This document shows, piece after piece, positions 1 through 12,639 of a DNA stretch of 64,000 bases. The translations under genes were made by a program, and so were the position numbers. The DNA is from Delphinapterus leucas (Eukaryota; Chordata; Mammalia; Artiodactyla; Monodontidae), in contig NW_022098004.1 of assembly GCF_002288925.2 (NCBI RefSeq), positions 16,126,490-16,190,489 on the forward strand, in the 5' to 3' direction. The notes under the pieces were generated by a model, which worked only from the letters and a program-made list of their open reading frames with translations, ran no database searches and was not told the origin of the DNA. Each line of letters begins with the position of its first letter. Position 1 is the stretch's first letter.

Positions 1-870
1 AATAAATGCTCTGAGATTTGGGGGTAAATCCGATAATTCTGCCTGGGGAATTCAGAGAAGCCTTCCATAGGGGAGTGGGACATGTGAGTAAGGCCTGGGA
101 GGATGAGAAGAGATTTTCCTGCAAGAAAGGCAGGAGGGCACACTACGGGGAGGGAGCGGCATACAGAGAGGTGCCGGTATGATGCAATTAGGGAGCTTGG
201 TCTAATACTACAAAAGCACAGGAGCGATGCTGCTGAAGAGGGGAGCAGAGACCATGTTGCAAAAGCTTCATGTGATTATGCTAAGAAGTTGGTGTTTGAT
301 TCTCAAGCATTGGGGGTGCCAGTGGAGGTTCAAAGCCTAGGAGAGGCATGGTCATTTTACCAGTGGGGAGACAGAAGCTGAGAGGCTGAGTGACATTCCC
401 GTGGTCTCCAGGTCAGCGATGGGGGGAGCAGCAGGACGGCAGAGATCACCTCATTCCTGGCTCAGAGCTCTTCTTGTTTTTCACATTCAGCTCATTAAAA
501 TCTCGTTGCGTTTTTACAATGTGTGGCCATTTCTTCTCCAAGCAAATTTACGCGATTAAAATTTCACAAAATCCAGGATATTGGGACTAGCCAATATTGA
601 CACTTTATATTTCCTAACATGGGGAAATCCCAAAGAATAATACCTCATATCATACGCAAGAGCCATTCAAGAACTGGGGAATCCGGAAGGAATCTAAATG
701 GCAGGACCAAAGGAAACTGATTTGTATACATAAAGCCTGAAGTTCAACAACAGGCTGATGTCCAATTGTCAGCAAGTTAACAAACCCATTCTGAGCTGAC
801 GTTCCAGCTTTCAGTGCAGTGGGTGGTGTGTGCATCTGAGTTTTGAAACCGAAGCAGTAAAAGAAATCCC
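1..870. other. Unique sequence, nothing recognised
   Basis: I see no repeat family, splice-flanked exon or RNA gene in this stretch. The open frames of 60 to 100 codons on both strands have no recognisable domain and overlap each other, as expected by chance. Confidence 0.5.
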
Positions 871-1226
871 CAGTTCTGATACGTGTTAAATGTGGACGAA
901 CCTTGAGAACATCATGCCAAGTGAAAAAGAAGCCAGTCTTGAAGGACCACATATTGTATGATTCTATTTATATGAAATGTCCAGGAGAGGTAAGTCTACG
1001 GAGGCAGAAAGTAGATTCGTGGCTGCCAAGGGTTGAGGGGAGGGAAGGATGGGGAGCGACTACAAAGGGTTGTGAGGTTTCATTTTGGGTGATGAAAATA
1101 TTCTCCACTTAGATTGTGGTAGTGATTGCGCAGCGCTGTAAGTATACTAAACATTCCTGAAATACATATGTTAAATGGCTGAATTTTATGGTATATGAAT
1201 TCTATCTCAACAAAGTCATTAAAAAG
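871..1226 (+). mobile_element. L1M-type LINE 3' end (old)
   Basis: The sequence follows the 3' untranslated end of mid-age mammalian L1 elements: the phrase around 'aagtgaaaaagaagccagt', then 'ttatatgaaatgtccag', 'cagaaagtagattcgtgg', 'gattgtggtagtgattgc', and a terminal 'atctcaacaaagtcatt' followed by a short A run. It is heavily diverged and 5' truncated, so it is inactive. The L1MA/L1MB assignment is from memory of the family. The same 3' module recurs at 15.7-16.07 kb and 35.9-36.26 kb. Confidence 0.8.
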
Positions 1227-2820
1227 AAACTGAAGAAGCTGTAGTTCTCATTTGGGTCTTTAGCACACTGGTTAACTTATTAAAACACCTAACACCAACA
1301 TACCTTGGAGGGAAAGCATTTGATTCCTTTGTCAAACTCATCAAACTCTGTATGTTGACATCTTAAGCTGTTCTCAATGTATATTTGTGGTTCTAAAGAA
1401 CTACAGTGGGACTTAAACATTCATAGGGAAAGAAGAAGTCCCACTCCCGAGAAAACCACATCTCACAAAGCCTCTTTGAACAGTTTTGTGTAAATAACAC
1501 GAAAGAGAACATTTGGCTAAAAAAGAAGCCTGGACCAACAGTCACGAGTCCAATACTCAAGCTATTTTTGGTTTTCATTTGTTGGCATAGCAGTTTTCTG
1601 ATAAGCCTTTCGGCTTACTTGTTCTTGAATTCTGTGTATGCCCTACTTCCTCGTATCCACTTGGAACAAGGGGAAGCAATCCATGGACGTGAAGCTGATT
1701 TTAAGACTCAAGTGAACTGTTTTCTACTGCTCTGTTCCACCCGCCACTGCAGTGACTGCTGCCCAATGTCTCAATTACTCCATGAGACCGGCTATGGTGA
1801 CTGATTTCCTAACCCCATTCCCACCCCTCACAGAGTCAGTGCTCACCAAACAACCCTGTTCTGTCTCCTCCTCAACTTCCCCAGTAGACCTGGGCCCACA
1901 GTTTTGAAAACACTGATAATCCATGGTTGGATCAAACCACAGGTCCCTCTTCCAATGGCAGCCATTTTTACTAATACGCTTTCTTCCAACCGTGGCACCT
2001 GGCAGACGAGTTAATGATGCTCCAAGGAGAACCGACATTGGACTTCCCCATTCTGAAGACCCCCGAAGAGAAAAACAAGATTCAGCAAGTGTCTTGCTTT
2101 ATTACTCAAGAATTCTGCCTTTATGTCAAGCTTAGACCTGGCAGGCTGGTGTGTCAGATGTTGAATTGCCCTGAATCTTAGTGGCTCATTACTATTGAAA
2201 TCTCACATACCGTCTGTGTGTGGTTTAACCGAACCTTGTGCACCATGGATAGGCTTCCTTCTGTCATTTGCCCCTGGGGGACTCTTAGGGCCCTGACCAT
2301 CTTGCTGGCATGGAATGTCCAATCCTCCATGGATTTATAAAATCTCAGAGAACGTACCATACAAGGACAGAGTGAGTATAGACACCAGCATTTAACTTCC
2401 TCTCCTGGTCGTCAACGTTTCAGCTCAGAATGAGGGCGGAACACCAGCCAGAATGCTGAGCCTGTTTTTACCATTTTCATATCCCTTTCTTTTAAGGCAG
2501 AGTGCCTCAGGGTCTTTTTAACAATGGTGTCTCAATAAATTATTTAAAAAAGAAAATAGAGCCCCAGGTCCATCTGTAGTGCATATTATTACCAATTGGA
2601 GGTACCAGATCTTTGATGGGGAGCAGAGGAGTAGAAACTGGAGAGGTGGTGGTTGCACAGTAATCTATTTTAAAGGTCTTCTTTAAGGCCTTACTGGTAT
2701 ATGCAGGTAAATCTAGTCAATTACAGGAAACAGGTCCTCTCTGTATTTGGCCAGTAAAACAGCAACACGACATGACCCCGTTCTGCTAAACATTAATAGC
2801 AGCCGTCATTTCTGAGAGTC
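1227..2820. other. Unique sequence, nothing recognised
   Basis: No repeat or gene is supported. Open frames near 1568-1804 and 1775-2038 overlap on opposite strands and have no domain signature. Confidence 0.45.
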
Positions 2821-2834
2821 TAAAGTGTGTGTTA

Positions 2835-3000
2835 TGGATCTGGTGTGGATTAACTCAACCTTCACAAAATATTGATGAGGTAGGTATTATTCTTAGCCCT
2901 GTTTCAGAGATGGGGCAAGGAGATTCAGAGAAATCCTGTTGCCTAAGACCACATAACTAGACATGAACTAAGCTGGGATGAGAGTCCAGAAGCAACTGAA
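2835..3000 (-). repeat. MIR-type SINE fragment
   Basis: Reading + strand, the order 'ttaactcaacc', 'gaggtaggtattatt', 'agagatggggcaaggag', 'cctaagaccacataactag' matches the reverse complement of the MIR core and tRNA-related part. It is diverged and both ends are ragged. MIRs are ancient and present across mammals. Confidence 0.6.
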
Positions 3001-6000
3001 TCCTGAGTCCTCATTCAGCCTAAATTATTCTATCCTGCCTCCCAATGAAATATACAGGCCAACCAAACACAATGAAGGTGGAAGTACGAGGAAACTTGCC
3101 ACAGAATTAAAGATAAGTGCTCAGAAGAGTACAACTGGGGTTACTGCTGCAACAGCTATTCCTTATGAGAATATTCCATTTGTTTCCGTATTGGAATAGA
3201 CTAATAAAGGGTAGGCTGAAAGCAAACGTGAGCTGCCAGATACTTCATCTTTCTGATCTATGCAAAGCCCATCCCAAGTGGACAGTGTGAATCCATGCTG
3301 TTTTTCCCTGCTCCTCCTCAGCAAATTGGCACACTGATGGACCACTCTGGCCTCCTGATATTTGCAAAGCTGCATTAGCTTGTTCCTTTCCTCCAGGACT
3401 GCTGGTAACATTCAGACTTTCCTACCCACCTCTCACTGCATCCCTCCTTCTTGAAATCCACCGCCTCATGAGTCTGCAAGCAAGCGGACGGTTAAAACAA
3501 AACCTTTTCAAAGGGCGGAAGAGGAGGTGTTGCTCCGCTGTTTTGATTTCTGAATTTAAGGGTGATGAACTAGATTCACCTCAGGTGTTTCATTGCGGAG
3601 TCCACGATCCCTCGTGCTTTTAGGAAGTGGTTGTGCTTCACGCGGGGGGATGTCAAGGATTTTAGGTGGAGTGGGTGGTGTGGATGAAGTACCTTCCTAC
3701 CCTTTCCACCCTCTTGCTTGTGTCGACTACATTTTCGAGTCTCGCTCAATGATGGAGTTGTTTCTTAGAGTCTTGTGCGCTTAGCCATTTAATCAAAGCA
3801 GCCCATGTTGAATTCATGTCCAGATGCCTTGACCGGTGGAGCCAGGTCCTCACTGGCATGCCAGCTGCTCAGAAAGGAACACGGCCCTTGCATACACTAC
3901 TCAGGAGAGGAGGCAGTGATTCATTAGCCTGCGATACTGCTCCAGCAGCCACACGCACGTATGGCATGTGGTTGGTGGCGCATAAGCAAGCCAGGCCACG
4001 TTAAAAAACCCTACAGATAGTCGGAGATAAGAATTAATGACTTTTGCTTTGTGTAATCCTGCATGCATTGGTGGGAAAGGGAGGGGGGCTGGGATTAATG
4101 GGCAAATCTAAGTAGGCACCAAGGAACAAAGGCTTTCCCGGCCTTGTTTACATATCGAACGATACAAAACACAAGTGACAAGACATGGGAGAGGCGAGTG
4201 TGAATTTTCGGCACGAGTGAGTTGAAAGACTGCTTGCAGTTTATTATGGATCCCAAATTTCCATATTCATTATTCCAAAACAAACGTCCTCCGTGGGCTC
4301 TTGTGGGACTGGCTGGAGCAGTTGTTATTATTCATCTTTCACTGGGGCTGAGGTTGTCAGGATGAGGGCTGGCCTGTGCTCACTCTTCACGGCATGTCAC
4401 AGCTACTCGGGGATATGATGCAAACCTTCGACAAGCCTGGCGGAATGTAACAGGGATCAAGTAGGTCATCCTAGGCAGCCGCTCGGGGAGCAGGGCAGGA
4501 AGGGGAGAGAGGAGGGAGGCTTGAGCCACCTGCTGATGGGCAAGAGAAACAGCCCAGGGGGTCCAGGTAGCAGTTGATGGCCGGAAAGGAGAGGAAGAAA
4601 GCAAAGCGGAAGCAGTGAATCAACTGGACTTCATAATTAGTCTGGGCAGGTTGAGTGATGCAGTTATCGGGGTGTTGTCATCCGGGCTTTGGTGGATATA
4701 GATATTAAAGTGGGGATTGATTACGGGTGTGAAGGGTAGGGTATGTTCATTAGTAGATAATGCAAACTGGAGTCAAGCAATGCCTGTGTGTGTTAGGAGA
4801 CAGTCTATTACACGGACTATCACGTGAGGGAATGTGATGGAGATAAATGTCAGGGTTTGGTAGTCAGGAACTGCCTTGGCTGTTATTTAAGGGCTTTCTT
4901 TAAGACACAGACGGCCTGGCTGAATCTTGAAAAGAGGCTGGAGAGGGGAAGAGCTTGCAGGCTCATGGGTAAATGTGGATAAGTTTAGAAGATAACGGTC
5001 ACTGAATAAAGGGGTGGCAAGGGTGCTTGGTAGAGGAGAGGATGGGTCACTATTAAATCTTTATGATTGTGATTTGGCAAAGAGGAAGGAGAGAACTAAA
5101 AGACAGGTACAAGACAACAGGCTTAAGACACCATGGTTCACCCCGTTGTCCGGTTTTGTCCCTTCTGAAAGGAAGAGCGTCAAACCATACTCATTTGTGC
5201 TTCCTCCTTTCTCTTCACTTTGGTCTTATTCTGATGAATCTTATACTTCTCTTTTTCTTGCTGATCACAGATGATCTGAGTTATCCTTGATGGGAAAGCC
5301 ATGGGGAGCATTTGTAGAAAGGGCATCCCAGGAGCAGAACACATGCAAGAGAGATGATTGCAAAGAACGTGCTCAGCATCCTCCAGTGTGACAAGAGGAT
5401 GCTTTGAGCTGAGCCATCCCCGGCCTTTTGCCTGGAGTCCTTTGTTCTCCTGTTGCCGCAGAATAAAACCACACTATCTAGCCTGTACAGAGGGCGCATC
5501 CACCACTTTAGTCTCACGAGTGTCATGATCTACCCACGAGATGTGCTTATAGGAGTAATTCTCCAACTTGCATCAGTGGTGGGAATACCTAGAAGTCTTG
5601 GCACTTTGTGTGGAAGAACATGGGCTGTTGACACAGTGTGTTAGAATTAACAAATATGCCCTGTAAATGTCTGCTGCATTTATAGTGATCTGACACTGAG
5701 GCTATGAGGGGAAGACGTCAAAATGCAAGAACAATATGGGAAGGGAGATTTTAAATCATGACATTTCTATTTAGTAACTTGTATCTGGGAGTTGGGCAAA
5801 GACTGACGTAACTAAATCTCAGCAGCAGTACCCTTGATCTGGAAGAGAGAAACCAGGGCCATATGGGAGTGGAGTTGGTGAATCAGTGGTTAAAAGTACC
5901 ACATCGTACACCAGAAGAAAAAAAAGGCAGGAGTAAGCCGTGAAACCTGAAATCCCCTTACCCGTGTGCAACTCTTTGTCTTACAGCAAGCAGCTTAGGA

Positions 6001-6820
6001 CAAGATGCATTTTATGGGGCCTGAGCAGTCAAAAATGCATACTGATTTTCACAAATTCATTCCCAAAGAAGGGCTGCCGGGGAGACATTTCCAGTAGCTA
6101 GTATCCTGAAGAAGTTGGCTATGTAATAAAGTCAGATGATACAAATGGAATTTGGGGAAAATTGGAGCTATTAAATAAGTAGAAAGTCATTATCAGCCTA
6201 TAGGGGTTATATACAGGAACTGTATATGGGCAGAAAGAAACTATACAACCAACTCTTTATCTACTATCAAAGGATAGGAAAGAGCCCAAACTTGTTCATG
6301 AGTGATTAAGTCACTTAGATAATACTGTAGAGCCCTAAGGCTGCCCTTTCTTCCCATGAGGACGAACCAGGACACTTAGCTTGTCCATTCTCACTGGCTG
6401 CAAATGATCTGGAGTATCTGAAGTCAAAAGGATTGTGTGCCCTCCCAGTCATGCTGGCCTCTAGTTAAACTAACACCCAGAGAAAAATTCACTAACATTT
6501 TTGGCCTCTTTCAGCTTCATTTACCCAACAAACCTTCTCTGAAGTTTTCTCGAAACCTTTATTTGTTTAGGAGGAGAAACTAAATCCTTTGCTGGTGTTT
6601 AAGAATATTGGGACTCTACAGGATATGTAATAGACCATGCGACCGGCAAACTCTTGTTTTGACCTGGGGCTAATCAAAACCACACACAAAGGTGATGAGG
6701 CAGTGGTATCGAGCGTGTAGCAACCTCTTTCCACGAAGGGCTCTCAGAGCCCTCGAGACAGTCGATGAAGAATACGTTCTGTGCAGCAGGGGTGGTCGCA
6801 AAGGTTTTCACAACTTCCAA
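3001..6820. other. Unique sequence without recognised repeats
   Basis: About 3.8 kb with no repeat family I can name. The stretch 3480-3780 is somewhat GC-richer, with an Ets-like 'aggaagtgg' motif at about 3622, but there is no gene structure. Frames such as 5014-5274 and 5281-5526 are short and domain-free. Old, very diverged repeats may be hidden here and would need a profile search. Confidence 0.4.
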
Positions 6821-6824
6821 AAGG

Positions 6825-6912
6825 GAAACTGAGGCATAGTGAAGGTCAGTGATTCTCCGGAGGCCAAACTCACAACAAATCTAGAAATAAATCCATGGTT
6901 TCTATCTTGTAG
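6825..6912 (-). repeat. MIR fragment (probable)
   Basis: The string 'gggaaactgaggcatagtg' followed by 'aaggtcagtga' and a 'ccaaactcacaac' segment resembles the reverse complement of the MIR core. It is short and diverged. Confidence 0.4.
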
Positions 6913-6983
6913 CTTCTTCCTTTCTTCCTCTCTTCCTTCCTTTCTCTCTCCCTTCCTCCCTCGCTCTCTCCCTCCCTCCCTCC
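6913..6983. repeat. (TTCC/CTCC)n pyrimidine microsatellite
   Basis: Seventy bases of almost pure C and T made of imperfect TTCC, CTCT and CTCC units. It is low complexity and likely length-variable. Confidence 0.9.
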
Positions 6984-7159
6984 ATATTTGTTTGCTACAT
7001 ATTTTTAGAGGATAAAGGGATTAGGTATACGTGTATGGTACCTACTGGTATCCTAATCGTGGTCTTATTTTTGGGCTATTCATTTGAAGGTAGGGTATAG
7101 GATGAGTTGAGAAGAGCAATAATGAAGGTGTATGTGTGGGAGAGTAGTCAAAGGCATTT

Positions 7160-7800
7160 GGATCTTCCGGGGGTAACAAGGGCCCTGAGCCGGGGATGGA
7201 AAAGGAGAGGATGGAAGAGAGAGCTGCTTGAAACAGAATCAGTAATACTTGGATGTGGGATGAGAGAGATCAGGAGGTCAAAGAAGGTACTGATGAAAAG
7301 TGATGGTACCTTTACAAGAAAGAAGGTAAACCAGAGGAGGGGCAGGTTAAGGACAGGTTGCTAACTTCCACCTTCTATCTTGTGAGTTTAAGGTCCTGAC
7401 TCCCACGTAGGTAGAAATGTTTAGCAGGTGAAGCCTCCAATAAATTAAGTCTGGAGGTGCTGATCTGAGGATGGAGGATGCACACAGAAATGAACAGGGG
7501 GAAATGGCCAGGATGAAACCAGAGAGAGTTCTCTGGTGTTCTGAAGGTAGAAAGGGGAAGCAGAGCCAGGCTAACACGAAAGGCAGCAGACGCAGGAGAG
7601 GGTTCTAAGAAAGCAGGGGGGCCAGGGAGAGGATCGGCTTCATGGCTCCCTCTGTGCTGAGGAGAAACCACCCAGGATAAGAAGGGAGAAGTGGCTGTTG
7701 AATTTGTTGACCGGTGGGAGGGACAGAGGACAGACCGCAGGGGGTTACGTAGTGAGGGGATGGTGAGGGCGGAAAGGCAGAAAGGGCAAAAAACTCATTA
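7160..7800 (-). repeat. Possible very old L2-type LINE, reverse orientation
   Basis: The purine-rich + strand ('aagtctggaggtgctgatctg', 'aggtagaaaggggaagc', 'tgaatttgttgaccggtggg') is weakly reminiscent of the reverse complement of the L2 reverse-transcriptase region. Similarity is low and it could simply be purine-biased unique sequence. Confidence 0.25.
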
Positions 7801-8874
7801 ACAATCCCAAATGCGGAGGGCAAACAGAATAATACACTCAAAGGCAAGGATGAAATACAGTCTTGCCTCTAGGAGACCACTTCAGTTCTTGGTACTGAAG
7901 GCGGTGGGACTTGGCATCCTCACTGCTGTCAACTTCCTGTCCCCTTCAGCCCCGAGGGTGGCAGACAGCCCATTGTTTGGCCTGCTCCTCAAAGGACCGC
8001 CGGCCGAGTGGCCACTCACAGTTGCTTTCCTTTGTGCTCGGAGAGATTAGAAACAAGTTGCTTCAAACTCAAGAGGCTGCGAGACAGAAGCAAGGGGCAA
8101 GTGGAAAGGTTTGAGTTGCCGCCAAGTTTGAATCTGGCCTCTCCTCCTCTGGGTCCTGTGATCTTCCATTAAATTGGATAAGGGGATCCCTTCTCCTGCC
8201 TTTCTTTCTCATTCCTTTCTGGAAGAGGAATGCTTTCTGAATCTGCTTGACATAAGAACCCTCTTTGTTCCACCCTAATGTTGATGGCTTGTTTTGTTCT
8301 TGAGTTTGGCGGCTTCTCACAAAGGAATGAAAAAAAACATTCCCCGAAACTAAACTGAACTCTCTATTCACAGTAAAGTTTAAAACATTTAAAGGTAAAT
8401 TCAATTAGCAAATGTGGAATCAATTATTACGTGACAAAACCATGGTTTTAAACATCCCAAATGTGATTATTTTTCAGGAAGACCAAGAAACAGATCACGT
8501 GTTTCATTTTCCTAGGTTAACAAGGTAAATTTAAGTAAGAAAAGTGTGCCAAACTATCGCAGGGATAACAGTAATAATAATAATATTTATGGAGTGTTAC
8601 GTACCGAGGAGCCAGTTTCAGTTGCAGAATATTTTGTGACCATTGCTAACTTTACAGTTAAACTGATCAAAACAAACTCAACTACAATTCTGACAGCTAT
8701 TCCTACTGCTGGTTGCCAATGAAGCCTCATGATCAGGGTATTGATTGCATTTGTTCTGACTAAATTTCATGCCCTTATGATAATGTCCCCAAATAGACCA
8801 AAGGTTTGGCCGTTTGAGTCTCCCAGTAGCTGAGCTCAATGTCATGTGCTTTTGCAAATGTCTTAAAATGTTTG
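7801..8874. other. Unique sequence with a short (AAT)n run
   Basis: No gene is supported. A small 'aataataataat' run lies at about 8571-8585. The 111-codon minus-strand frame at 8069-8404 has no domain. The 3' limit is the target site of the L1 tail that follows. Confidence 0.4.
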
Positions 8875-9059
8875 CAGGGAGATCAGCTCGGTGCTTTGTG
8901 ACCACCTAGAGGGGTGGGATAGGGAGGGTGGGACGGAGACGCAAAAGGGAGGGGATATGGGGATATACGTATGCATATAGCTGATTCACTCTGTTATACA
9001 GCAGAAACTAACACACCATTGTAAAGCAATTACACTCCAATAGAGATGTTAAAAAAAAA
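8875..9059 (+). mobile_element. Truncated L1 3' end (cetartiodactyl type)
   Basis: This is the last ~180 bases of a lineage-specific L1: 'gatcagctcggtgctttgtg', 'gaggggtgggatagggaggg', 'ttatacagcagaaactaa', 'cactccaatagagatgtta' and an A tail. A likely target duplication 'atgtttg' lies at 8868-8874 and again at 9061-9067. It holds no ORF sequence. The same tail occurs at 27.1-27.36 kb and 40.1-40.35 kb. Confidence 0.9.
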
Positions 9060-10019
9060 TATGTTTGGACCTCATTTCTACCGACAGTGCACTGCGGACC
9101 CCTTTTCTTCCAACTCAGTGTCCGCTGCTGCCTCCAGCCATGGGCAGCCGCGTATGCACTCTGAGTTGTTTTAACGGCTGGAGATGGCTCTACACTGGCC
9201 CACACCCTTACACACAGTAGTCCCATGGGGCCCACCTATGCACATTTGCAGGGGATGTTGGAGGGCTTGGCAGGCGGTGGGAGAGAGCTGGGGAACTAAC
9301 CCTATTTACCTACTAAGCACTCAGGACTGTAGTTACCTCATGGGCATCAGTTATCTCATTTAACCCTCCTAACAAGTCTAGGTCTAAACCTCTCACCCAC
9401 TACAGCCAAATCCACTTTTCACCATCTTGCTGATGGCATCTCCTCCACTCTCAAGGGTCATCAGCCCTCAACAAATATATAATGGCCACAACTTCAAATT
9501 TCATTCTTGTCATGCCTCTCCTCTCGTGTACCCCAGACCTCCACTGTCCCGTCTCTGTCACTCACGGAAAGATGAGGCAGGCCCATAGGGTTTCCTGTCT
9601 GACTACCCTCTTACCACCACCTAAGTGAGATCCCAAGAATGAGGCGTAATTCAGAACTTTCCCTTAAAAGAACATAATGCTTCATACCTTCATGTTTTAC
9701 ACCCCCGTTTACTTCAGTTTACTTACAAGTCTGAGACTTCAAATCATCCATATATTCCCAGATGCTTGCTCCCCATGGCTGTGTGTTCCTAATCTGACTC
9801 AACCTTCTGTCCATCCCGAAACCCCTCAAGTCCTTATGCCACATTCTCTGGAACTCATGGTCTCTTGTTACCCAAATCCCCTATCACCTGAACCTCTCTC
9901 TCCTCTAAATGTTTCCTTTACCATTTGGCATCAGGATCCTCTAGAGGTCACTGCTTCCCCTGCAGTCCCCTTAAGTGGTGACTTTTTTCCTTCCACATCC
10001 CCTATAACATAGAGCCAGG
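9060..10019 (+). other. Pyrimidine-rich flank, perhaps 5' part of the L2 element
   Basis: From about 9380 the + strand becomes strongly pyrimidine-rich and resembles the compositional style of the adjoining L2 ORF2. I cannot align it to a domain. The 111-codon frame at 9677-10012 has no motif I recognise. Confidence 0.35.
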
Positions 10020-10022
10020 AGG

Positions 10023-10391
10023 TTGATGGATGTCTTCATCGCCCCTCACCGCTGTTCCCAGGCTACTTTTATTTTCTCCTCCAAAACCTCCTCTGAGGCA
10101 CGTGCCAATGCGCTGTACCATCCAACAGCCCTACTCATCACACTCACGGATCACTTTGCACCTGCCGATTCACTGAGTCTTTTCATGCCTGGCTCCCTGT
10201 CTTTGTTCCCATCACTCCCTGGCATTATTCTTAATGACTTCCATATCCACACAGACATTCCTTCCAATACGTTGGCCGATCAGTTGCTTGATGGGTTCAC
10301 TTCTAATGCTCATTTCCTCTATCCCACCTATGTCACCACTGTCATGTCATACCCTAGACCTTGTCATTACCAGCAACTTCATCACTTCTAA
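10023..10391 (+). pseudogene. L2 ORF2 endonuclease remnant
   Basis: A 122-codon frame inside the L2 block. Residues 70-93 contain the decayed endonuclease signature NDFHIHTD (a GDFNIH-type motif with the glycine and asparagine altered). The downstream continuation 'TLDLVITSN' lies in another frame, so a frameshift separates the two. Intact L2 ORF2 encodes an apurinic-like endonuclease plus a reverse transcriptase that nick and prime target DNA. This piece cannot do so. It has no start context and is just the longest surviving window between stops. Confidence 0.6.
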
Positions 10392-12569
10392 AAATCTCTC
10401 TTTGAAGCATCCCACTCCTTTTCACCTTCTGTCTTCCCACCTCACTCTTTCTAGTATTCCAACTTCAACAAATCTTCAACCCCTTTTGGGGGGCTCCCAA
10501 GCCCTTTTCTACGCCCATCACCTGCCTCATGTTTCACTTCCCTTGTTACTCGCTTTAGATTCCAAGGTTTATAACTAAAACTCTTCTCTTGTGCATACCC
10601 TCAGCCTTCTTGCAAACCTCGTATCTTCCACTGTCCTTGCTTGTCAAGACCCTAACTCTGTTGACCTAAAATTACAAAAAAAATAAAAATAAAATCCTTA
10701 CCTGCAGAAGAACAGCAGAATGTGTTGAAGGAGACAACACAGCCAGGTTGACTGACCTGACTTAAAATGTATGAGTGTCGCACAGACCTCAGCACTACCC
10801 AGCAATCCCACTATACTTTGCTAATCAGTTCCCGCCCCCGCCTCCAAAATGATGGCTTCATACCCTGTCCTCTCTCTGAGCTTCTGGCAGCCCCTCTTCC
10901 ACCCTAACTCTCGGCTTGCCTCTAATTTCACTAAGACTATAGAAACCATAAGAACGTCCTCATTCTTCCGTCGCCAAATCTATGAATTTTGCACTTCCAT
11001 CTTTTGTGCTGGGTCCCCCATTAAATGGACAAAAGGTACAAGCTCCTATTCAACCCGATGTCCCCACTTGTACGCTCCATCCCACCCCCTCTCCCCCACT
11101 TACTAATCACTATATTATTTGAATCATTATTTTCAGCAGACAAACATTCTATAAGGTGTCCCTTCTTTAACAATAGCCCTTCCTAGACTCCACATCCACT
11201 CTCCCCCAACAAATATCATTCTGTTTTCCAGTTCCTCTCTACTGCAAATATCTAGAGAGTGGTCTCCATTTTCTGTTTCCATGTCTTATCGTCCATTCTC
11301 TCCTCAAGTTTTTTCTTCCCCACCACACCACAGAAACCATCTGGCAAGGTCACCAACATTTCCATCTTGCTAATTTTCTCATCAGTTCTCTGTCCTCGTC
11401 TTATGTGACCTCTTAGCAGCACTGACATAGCTGGTCATCTCCTCTTCTGGGAAACGTTTCTTTCCCATGGCTTCCTGGTAACCACAGTCTTCTGTTTCTC
11501 CTCTTACCGGCCCCTCCCTCCCCTCCAAGTTTCCTTTTCTGGTTCTTTCTTCTCTTTGTTACCTGTAAAAACTGACCATCACAGAACCCAGTCATCAAGC
11601 ATCTCCTTTCCTCTGTACCCTACTCCCTAAGTGTCTCATTAGGGTCAGGGGTTTAAATGTGTCTGTATACTGGTGACTCCCAAATTTAGACCTCCAGCCT
11701 CAGCTTCTCCTTTGGGCTCCAGGCTCCTATACCCCACTGCCTGCTCAGTCTCTCTACTCTGATGTCTTCTGGGCATATAAAACTTACCAAACCTATATCA
11801 GAAACCTTGATTCTCAGTGCAAATTCTGCTCCTTCCTTGGACTTAGAAATGGCAGTCAGCCTTTCTTCCCCCTTTCCGTGACACCCTGTGTCTAATTCCT
11901 TGGCACCTTCTGTTGGCTCTAATGTCAAAGTTTTTCTGGAATCTGACCACTTCTCACCACCACCACCACATCAATTCTCTTCCTTTCTTGTCCTCTTACA
12001 GTCAATTTTCCACATAGGAGCCAGATAAACTTTAGAAGGTCACCTCTCCAAATTCAAAACCCAGCACGCTCAAAATAGCAAACTTCTTGCCAAGACACGC
12101 TCTTCCCGTATCCCTCTATTACACATTCTACTGTTTTCCCCAATTCTCTATTCACTCCAGAGGTCCTGGCCTTAGAGCAGACCCTCAAATGCTCCGGGCT
12201 TGTACCTGCCTCAATACCTGTACACTTGCTGTTCTTTCTCCCTGGAACTCCCTTCCCCCAGGTCTTCCCAGGGTCTCCCCCACCCCATGACATCATTCAG
12301 ATCTCCGCTCTAATGTTATCTTCTCTACCAGTCCTTCCCTGATTATCCTTTTGGAAAATACATTTTCTTACCCTTCCCAGTTCTTTTACCTTAAACAATG
12401 TTTCCTTATAGTGCTTATCACTCTCTTCCATTACATCATAAATTAATTGATTTATCTATTCATTGCCTGTCTCTTTGCATTAGACACATGTGCCTGTCTT
12501 GTCCTCTGCTATGTCTCCAGCTCTTGGAACATTGTTCAGCTCACAGTTGATGCTCAATAAATACTTGTG

Positions 12570-12598
12570 GAATGAATGAATGAATGAATGAATGAATA
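12570..12598. repeat. (GAAT)n tail of L2
   Basis: About seven tandem GAAT units at the 3' end of the L2 copy. L2 elements end in a short tandem repeat rather than poly-A, which supports the family call and the + orientation. Confidence 0.85.
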
Positions 12599-12639
12599 GA
12601 TGGAGGTCCCTGGGAACCTCCCAGTTCTCCTGAGTTGCA

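Larger units (their letters stand above)
10020..12600 (+). mobile_element. Ancient L2-type LINE, endonuclease to 3' tail
   Basis: This long block reads as a decayed L2 (CR1-clade) ORF2. At 10200-10370 the frame at 10023-10391 encodes NDFHIHTDIPSNTLADQLLD, matching the 'GDFNIH' endonuclease motif region, followed in a shifted frame by 'HTLDLVITS' (10350-10375). The segment 11390-11480 matches the 'DLSAAFDTVDH' reverse-transcriptase box at DNA level. The segment 11660-11760 matches the 'YADDSQIY' region with 'ctggtgactcccaaattta'. The stretch 12210-12570 is the 3' end ('ttctccctggaactccctt', 'gctcaataaatacttg') with the typical (GAAT)n tail at 12570-12598. Frameshifts and stops break it, so it is inactive. 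The family name is from memory; the domain order is visible in the sequence. Confidence 0.75.
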
